Source of the DNA: Thalassiosira profunda
Lineage: Eukaryota; Bacillariophyta; Thalassiosirophyceae; Thalassiosirales; Thalassiosiraceae
NCBI GenBank assembly: GCA_036939355.1
Contig: JALLAP010001849.1
Location: 1 to 11,725, forward strand
DNA: 11,725 nt
Reading direction: 5' to 3'
In this document: piece after piece, positions 7,801 through 11,725 of the stretch
How the letters are laid out: each line of letters starts with the position of its first letter
Numbering within the stretch: the first letter of the stretch is position 1
Program-made: the position numbers and the translations under genes
Notes under the pieces: model-generated
The model's database searches: none
Seen by the model: the letters and a program-made list of their open reading frames with translations, nothing else
Told to the model about the DNA's origin: nothing

Positions 7801-9510
7801 TTCCCCCTTATCCCGCGGATCTCGACGCCAACGCCACCCTCCGGCAAAAGATATCGCACCGGGGCAGAGTGTGGCTGCGTCAGGAGGTAATGGATCGAGC
7901 TGGGTTTGGACGGGACGACAGGAAAGAGGAGCTGAGAGTGTGCAGCGAGCACGAGGTAGAAACAAAGAGGGAATCGCTCGAATTCACTCACAATGGCCGA
8001 AAGTTTCACCAGCTGTACGAGTTTACTCTGATCTCCGGCGCGGGCCCAAAGTCCAGCTTGTGCCCATCGACACACACGAAGGGAGTTGCAAAGGAGCGCT
8101 TCGCGCAGCGCCAGTTGAACGTCAACGATGAGAAAAGGAAGCGAGGAGGGCCACATTGTCCGGCAACCGCACCGTCCCGCGAATCGGCCCTCAAGCGCGA
8201 GAAGCGGAGGAGGATAGAGGCAGAGGCAGATGCCGCCAGCTGGAGGCGAGTGGCGCAGCAACTTGCCGAGTGCTCGTCTGCAGACGACAATCGCCAAACT
8301 GCTCCAATGTGCCCGTCGACTTCGACGGCAGCCGGCCTTGTCGCTCCGAAAGAAGCCCCGGCAGCACATCCAAACGCCAAAAGGTTGTTCAAGGTCCGGG
8401 CGATCGGCGAGGCCAAACAATCCACATCTTCGTCTGATCCAAAATCCGACAAGCCTAAGAAGCCCAGGAAACCGCGGCTCAGCACCCAACCGCCAAAGGT
8501 TTTGCTGCGTGACACGGAGACCGGGCAGCGCATAGACGAGGACGAGGTGAAGCGGAGGACGGGATTCGACAGCCTGAACACTTTGCTCGCTTACATCATC
8601 CTAATCAACNGAGGACGAGGTGAAGCGGAGGACGGGATTCGACAGCCTGAACACTTTGCTCGCTTACATCATCCTAATCAACAACGGAGACGTCGATCGG
8701 ATCCGCCGCAGGCATTCTCCATTGACTTGGTTCGAGGAGTACTTCCTTTTCTTCGAATGGAAGATGAACGAAACAACCCGGCGCCAGAAAGATGTTTGCG
8801 CCAATTGGGGCCTCGACTCTCATCAGGTTATCACGCTAAAAGACTCGATGCTGGCCGCAGAAAGGGAGGCAGTGCTCAGCTGGCCGACGTTTGCCTCGTA
8901 CGAGGAGGATCGCGCCCTGCGGGATCGAGAGAAATGGAGCAGGTATGATGAGCACAGGACGATCATGTGGGACATGACCAACGTTACGGCAGTGCAGTTC
9001 GGCGATGCCAGCTTGCAGCGGTCGACTTACAACGAGTATTACGGCGAGAATTGCTTCAAAGGCGGCGTCGGCCTGCAATTCTGTGGGTGGCAAGTGAACT
9101 GGAATCTGTGGACGGGGTTCGCAGACGACTCTCGTTACCATGACGAATCGGGGTACAGTGACGAGCAAAAGAGCTTTCAAGAGACTGACCTAGTAGATGG
9201 GGAGGTGAAGCCGTTCCTCAATGTGTTGGACCGTGGCTACCGAGTGACATACGCCGCTCATCAGACAGGAGGCCAGATGGTGCTCCAACCGCCGGGTTCC
9301 AAAAGCGAGCGACGGTTCAAGGGAAGGGAAACCGTCTTCGCTGCATGCGTCGCGCACGATCGATCTGGAAACGAAAGGGGCGTCAATGTTAGCAAACGGG
9401 CGGGGCTGTTCAAACGCGGCTTCAAACAGGGAATGAACGCCGAACGATTCAACGCCGCCTGGAGGACGTGGGGATTCCAGGCGAATTTCATGTACAAGCC
9501 CGTGCTCTAA
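4850..9510 (+). CDS. FEN1/XPG-like nuclease fused to THAP finger and DDE transposase (split by assembly joins)
   Basis: Three frames (4850-7406, 7408-8609, 8611-9510) become one of 1505 codons if each 72-bp duplication flanking an N is counted once; both 73-nt corrections restore frame exactly. Numbering below uses that joined frame. Residues 1 to about 310 are FEN1/XPG-like: MG start, D43, D83 (CDGD), E191, D214 and D216 (NDADM), then a GCD (D293) followed by a DFGPKAV helix-hairpin-like segment. Residues 429-454 hold a CxxC-x4-CxxC-x9-CxxCH cluster; 672-688 a SWIM-like CxC-x11-CxH. A THAP-like finger follows: C944, C947, FHRIP at 957, W984, C1007, H1010. A basic helix lies at about 1087-1116. 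The C-terminus is a DDE core: D1326 (WDMTN), D1378 (ADDSRY), LDRGY at 1411-1415, E1460 (GNER), stop at 9508. The start is supported by the conserved MG of FEN nucleases. Likely role: DNA transposition. Confidence 0.8.
7335..7406. repeat. 72-bp direct repeat before the N at 7407 (probable unmerged contig overlap)
   Basis: Matches 7408-7479 with three mismatches clustered in the GGGTTC/GGAGTT segment, which changes Phe to Val in the encoded protein. The two copies abut a single N. Removing one copy plus the N keeps the reading frame open, so the duplication is most likely an artefact of scaffolding rather than biology. Confidence 0.85.
7408..7479. repeat. 72-bp direct repeat after the N at 7407
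   Basis: Second copy of 7335-7406. Reading through both copies changes frame, because 73 extra bases are inserted. This copy continues without a break into the THAP-like segment. Confidence 0.85.
8538..8609. repeat. 72-bp direct repeat before the N at 8610 (probable unmerged contig overlap)
   Basis: Identical to 8611-8682 over all 72 bases. It encodes EDEVKRRTGFDSL and following residues of the transposase. It has the same length and layout as the repeat pair at 7335-7479, which points to one technical cause. Confidence 0.88.
8611..8682. repeat. 72-bp direct repeat after the N at 8610
   Basis: Second, identical copy of 8538-8609. This copy leads directly into the DDE transposase core and the stop at 9508-9510. 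Confidence 0.88.
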
Positions 9511-9523
9511 AATAGATTCGGAC

Positions 9524-9936
9524 TCACCTCTTTCTTTCTTCCTCGGCGGTGACGGCGTCGAGTGCGGCGGCGCCCGTTTTGCGACGGCAGGTGGCAGCCG
9601 GACGAATCCTCCACGGACAACCCCAGCAGTCCACGCACTCCCCCGCCAAGTGCATCGTCAACTTCCCCTCCTTCCCCACCAAGTACAGCGTGGTGAGGAT
9701 GTCCACCACCTTCTCTTCCGGAACGGGGCCGAACATATCCCCCGCACCATATCCCCCGCAATCCCATGCGGATGTGCTGCGTTCTCCAACACCCGCACAA
9801 TCCCTGGATCACGATCGTAATTGCGGGCGCGTAGAGGGATGCATTGCGGTTGTATTGACGCGATATGCCGGCTCGCATCGCCGCCGCGGCGTAGAAATGG
9901 GACGTCGTCGAGAGCCTCGCCCTAACGCTGCACGTG
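9524..9936 (-). pseudogene. Damaged minus-strand gene or exon, unrecognised
   Basis: Reading leftward from about 9936, after a possible TTAG acceptor, the minus strand encodes protein-like sequence containing NYDRDPGIVRVLENAAHPHG and then, in another frame, FGPVPEEKVVDILTTLYLVG and GECVDCWGCPW, ending in a TGA at 9526-9524. The two pieces are joined in one frame if one copy of a 14-bp tandem duplication (9734-9761) is removed. A second frame upstream (HFYAAAAMRAG...NRNASLYAPA) also looks coding and would connect after a one-base change near 9815. The CxxCxxCPW motif suggests a small metal-binding or redox site. The family is not recognised. The TGA overlaps a perfect splice donor (AG|GTGAGT, intron from 9527), so the exon may have continued into an intron. 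It could be a pseudogene, or a real gene spoiled by sequence errors. Confidence 0.45.
9734..9761. repeat. 14-bp tandem duplication
   Basis: Two adjacent units of 14 bp (CATATCCCCCGCAC and CATATCCCCCGCAA, one mismatch) at 9734-9747 and 9748-9761. The extra unit shifts the frame of the minus-strand gene fragment; with a single unit the fragment reads through. A replication-slippage or assembly origin is likely. Confidence 0.8.
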
Positions 9937-10476
9937 ATTCTCTGCACTTTTTTCGCAGAGCCGCGCTCAACTTGCAATAGTTAAATGAAGCCCGAGCGCC
10001 GCCGCCCGGCCGGGACCTTTGGTAGAGACGATGATCAGATGCCATTAGATGGGATGCCGATGATGGATGGCAATTATGAAGAGCAGTGCTAATATTATTC
10101 ACCTCATTCAACACATCGGCGGTGGCAGGGGTGTCTGCGCCTGATGCGAAGTCGGGGCGGAATTTTAGCGGCGCGCTTGCAGGCCCGGCGAAATCGAGGG
10201 TGCCGCACGACGGAGGGGCGAGAGTGCTTCACGGCGATGTGCCGGGAGCGGCTGCATCGGCAGTGGCGCCGGAGGAATGGGGGAGAGTAGGACGGCCATG
10301 ATTGGTGGTGGTGGGCGCTTTTTGCTTGGTTTTGTGTGTCACGGACGCGGTCCCAAGCGGGTTCTTTCCATCGTTCCCATACTGATTCCTCTCGTAGATT
10401 TCTACGCTCACTCACTTTTCATTTTTCATTCAGCGGCAAACCTTCCCCCTGCCCTCCCCTCCTCTGCCCGCCGAGG
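9937..10476. other. Region of uncertain coding content upstream of the plastid gene
   Basis: This 540-bp stretch probably contains the 5' part of the damaged minus-strand gene and the promoter of the plus-strand gene at 10477. On the minus strand a possible exon ends in ADVLNE at 10103 followed by a GTGAAT donor, and joining it to a TTAG acceptor near 9936 keeps the frame. A short ATG frame (10299-10165, 44 residues) overlaps it in another frame. Neither can be confirmed. The pyrimidine-rich stretch at about 10360-10475 is consistent with a promoter or 5' UTR. Confidence 0.3.
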
Positions 10477-11283
10477 ATGCCCCAACCACAGCCGACGAGG
10501 AGCAGATCCCGGCGCCGCCCGTCGGCGCTGGTGGCCGCGGCAGCAGTCCTGTCCTCGGCCGGGACGGCCGCCGGCTTCGCGGCGCCGACGAGGCACGTTT
10601 CAACAACGAGCGTCGGTCCATCAGCCACTTCCACGCGGCGATGGCTCTCCTCCCCGGCCCAATCCCCCCCGACGGAGCCCGCGGCGGGCAGCGCCAGTGA
10701 TCGAATATTCGACGCCACCCTGACCCTGCAACAGTACGACCAATCCCAGCAACAATATGTGAAAGACGACGGCGAGCAGGGCATGGGCGGGGGCCTCTCG
10801 GCATTGCACCACGTCCAATCCCTCGACCCTTCATACAGGTCCTCCCTTCGGGACGCGGTCGAAGTGCTCGTAACCCAAGCCCACGCCGAACGGGCCGACG
10901 ACTCGGCGCGGGGGCGGATCATGCTGGGATTCTGCGCGGCCAACGCCCCCGAGGCCCTCGCCGGACTGAAATCGTGGGTGAACGGCCTGCAGTTGCCCCG
11001 GGGGATGCTCCATGGGATGGACGTGGACGGGGTCCCCATCCCGGTGGAGGAGCTGGGGAGCGTCTACGTCAAGTACTCGACGGGAGGCGCCATGACTTTT
11101 AAGGATATGCGCAAGTCGGGGAAAGGATTTGATGCGCTGTGGCGGCCGGGGGACGCGCTGTTGGAGCCGTACGACGGGGACTTCCGGGGGATTTATCTGA
11201 ACGTGGAGCTGGCGGACGGGGTCTTCCGTCAGTTTGGGGTCCTTCCGACCGATTTGTTCATGGAGGAAGAGGAGGATTGGTGA
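10477..11283 (+). CDS. Plastid-targeted DUF1824-like protein
   Basis: The first ATG in the open frame is at 10477, giving 268 residues; the frame stays open upstream but only with non-ATG codons. The N-terminus has a basic region (SRSRRR), a hydrophobic core at 16-31, and AGFAAP at 32-37 with F34 at the expected signal-peptide cleavage point. This is the ASAFAP-type bipartite signal that sends proteins to red-derived complex plastids. A Ser/Thr/Pro-rich transit region follows to about 75. The mature part (about 105-262) resembles DUF1824: RIMLGFCAANAPEAL at 147-161, VYVKYST at 196-202, PYDGDFRGIYL at 231-241 and FGVLPTDLF at 253-261, the last matching the family's usual ending. DUF1824 is found in cyanobacteria and plastid-bearing algae, and its biochemical role is not known to me. 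The acidic tail EEEEDW is extra. Confidence 0.75.
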   Translation: MPQPQPTRSRSRRRPSALVAAAAVLSSAGTAAGFAAPTRHVSTTSVGPSATSTRRWLSSPAQSPPTEPAAGSASDRIFDATLTLQQYDQSQQQYVKDDGEQGMGGGLSALHHVQSLDPSYRSSLRDAVEVLVTQAHAERADDSARGRIMLGFCAANAPEALAGLKSWVNGLQLPRGMLHGMDVDGVPIPVEELGSVYVKYSTGGAMTFKDMRKSGKGFDALWRPGDALLEPYDGDFRGIYLNVELADGVFRQFGVLPTDLFMEEEEDW

Positions 11284-11426
11284 TGTAGCAGCTGAAGCAT
11301 ATTGCGAACGAACGTCGCCCAGCATCGTTGTTGCAAATCCAACGTTCTTTCCAAGCATTGCATTGTTTAAATCCTAACAACTGAACATCCACTTCAGTCC
11401 TAAACCGCGTCCTGCGACATTTCCCA

Positions 11427-11725
11427 TCACCGGTCTCCGTCCCCGAATCCCGCCCGATCGTCGTCCGGGTCGTCGAAGTCCTCGTCCTTCTCGCAGCACA
11501 AGAACCACTGCCGGTGGTCCGCGCCCCACACGTCCTCGATGTCCCCGCCCACCCCGCCGTCCCACTCCCAGTACGTCCAGCACTTCCCGAAGCCGTTGTC
11601 CTCATTTCCCTCGTTTTCTGCCGGTAATTTTCCAATCTGGACCCACGTTCCTCCCTCCATGGCAACGTTGGGCGTATAAATCGGCGCCCACTGGATTTGC
11701 GTGAGGGAATTCCACTCGAGGTGGC
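11427..11725 (-). CDS. C-terminal part of an unrecognised Trp-rich acidic protein
   Basis: An open frame enters from the right edge of the window on the minus strand and ends at a stop at 11427-11429, giving 98 visible residues. The segment is rich in tryptophan and glycine (EWNSLTQIQWAPIY, GGTWVQIGKL, CWTYWEWDGGVGGD, RQWFLCC) and finishes in a very acidic tail (DEDFDDPDDD). An internal Met at 11660 is not likely to be the start, because the coding character continues upstream to the edge. The family is not recognised; the N-terminus and most of the protein lie outside. It converges on the plastid gene, leaving 143 bp between the stops. Confidence 0.6.
   Translation of the reverse strand, partial: HLEWNSLTQIQWAPIYTPNVAMEGGTWVQIGKLPAENEGNEDNGFGKCWTYWEWDGGVGGDIEDVWGADHRQWFLCCEKDEDFDDPDDDRAGFGDGDR

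Larger units (their letters stand above)
4850..9510 (+). mobile_element. Putative DNA transposon (coding part only; ends not found)
   Basis: The DDE core with WDMTN, ADDSRY, LDRGY and GNER blocks is of the IS5/Harbinger (DDE_Tnp_4-like) kind, and an N-terminal THAP-like DNA-binding finger is typical of several eukaryotic transposases (P, Kolobok, ISL2EU). The full set of acidic residues suggests recent activity or selection. No terminal inverted repeats or target-site duplication could be identified by eye in 4465-4849 or after 9510, so boundaries are those of the coding region. A domesticated single-copy gene is the alternative. Confidence 0.6.

Noticed and set aside
7335..8682. 72-bp direct repeats as target-site duplications or internal recombination repeats
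   Set aside because: Each pair abuts an N, both have the same length, and both restore the frame when collapsed, which is best explained by assembly.
10165..10299. A 44-codon minus-strand ATG frame (MAVLLSPIPP...) as a gene or first exon
   Set aside because: It is proline/arginine-rich, lies in a GC-rich stretch open in several frames, and has no frame-consistent splice to the downstream pieces.

Overview
The window looks like nuclear DNA of a photosynthetic stramenopile, most likely a centric diatom with a compact, fairly GC-rich genome. Four things point there: short GT-AG introns; a RING/Sel1/MYND protein of the kind greatly expanded in Thalassiosira-type diatoms; a protein with a signal peptide followed by an ASAFAP-like motif (AGFAAP), the targeting code of red-derived secondary plastids; and small eukaryotic mitochondrial genes. 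The organism is inferred from gene style, not from a marker.

Layout, left to right. On the minus strand lie a cysteine-rich membrane or secreted protein (131-775) and a two-exon TIM9 small-TIM chaperone (1055-1512). A divergent intergenic region with a 30-bp direct repeat separates TIM9 from a plus-strand mitochondrial carrier gene (1994-2914), which ends in a 120-nt stop-free intron and a tiny last exon. TIM9 and the carrier are therefore head to head, and since TIM9 in other eukaryotes helps insert carriers into the mitochondrial inner membrane, a shared promoter would be sensible. Next comes a minus-strand RING/Sel1/MYND gene (3406-4464).

The centre (4850-9510) is filled by one very large plus-strand coding unit, apparently a DNA-transposon protein or a gene derived from one. 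It appears as three ORFs in three frames, broken at two single Ns (7407 and 8610). Each N sits between two copies of a 72-bp direct repeat, so the breaks look like unmerged contig overlaps. Counting each repeat once gives a single open frame of 1505 codons. Its order is: FEN1/XPG-like nuclease, a cysteine cluster, a SWIM-like CxC...CxH finger, a THAP-like C2CH finger, a basic helix, and a DDE transposase core of the Harbinger/ISL2EU type. A structure-specific nuclease fused to a THAP-DDE transposase is the most unusual content of the window.

To the right, a damaged minus-strand gene (about 9524-9936) carries a frame-breaking 14-bp tandem duplication. It is followed by a plastid-targeted protein resembling the cyanobacterial/plastid DUF1824 family (10477-11283, plus) and the 3' part of an unrecognised tryptophan-rich protein on the minus strand that runs off the window (11427-11725).
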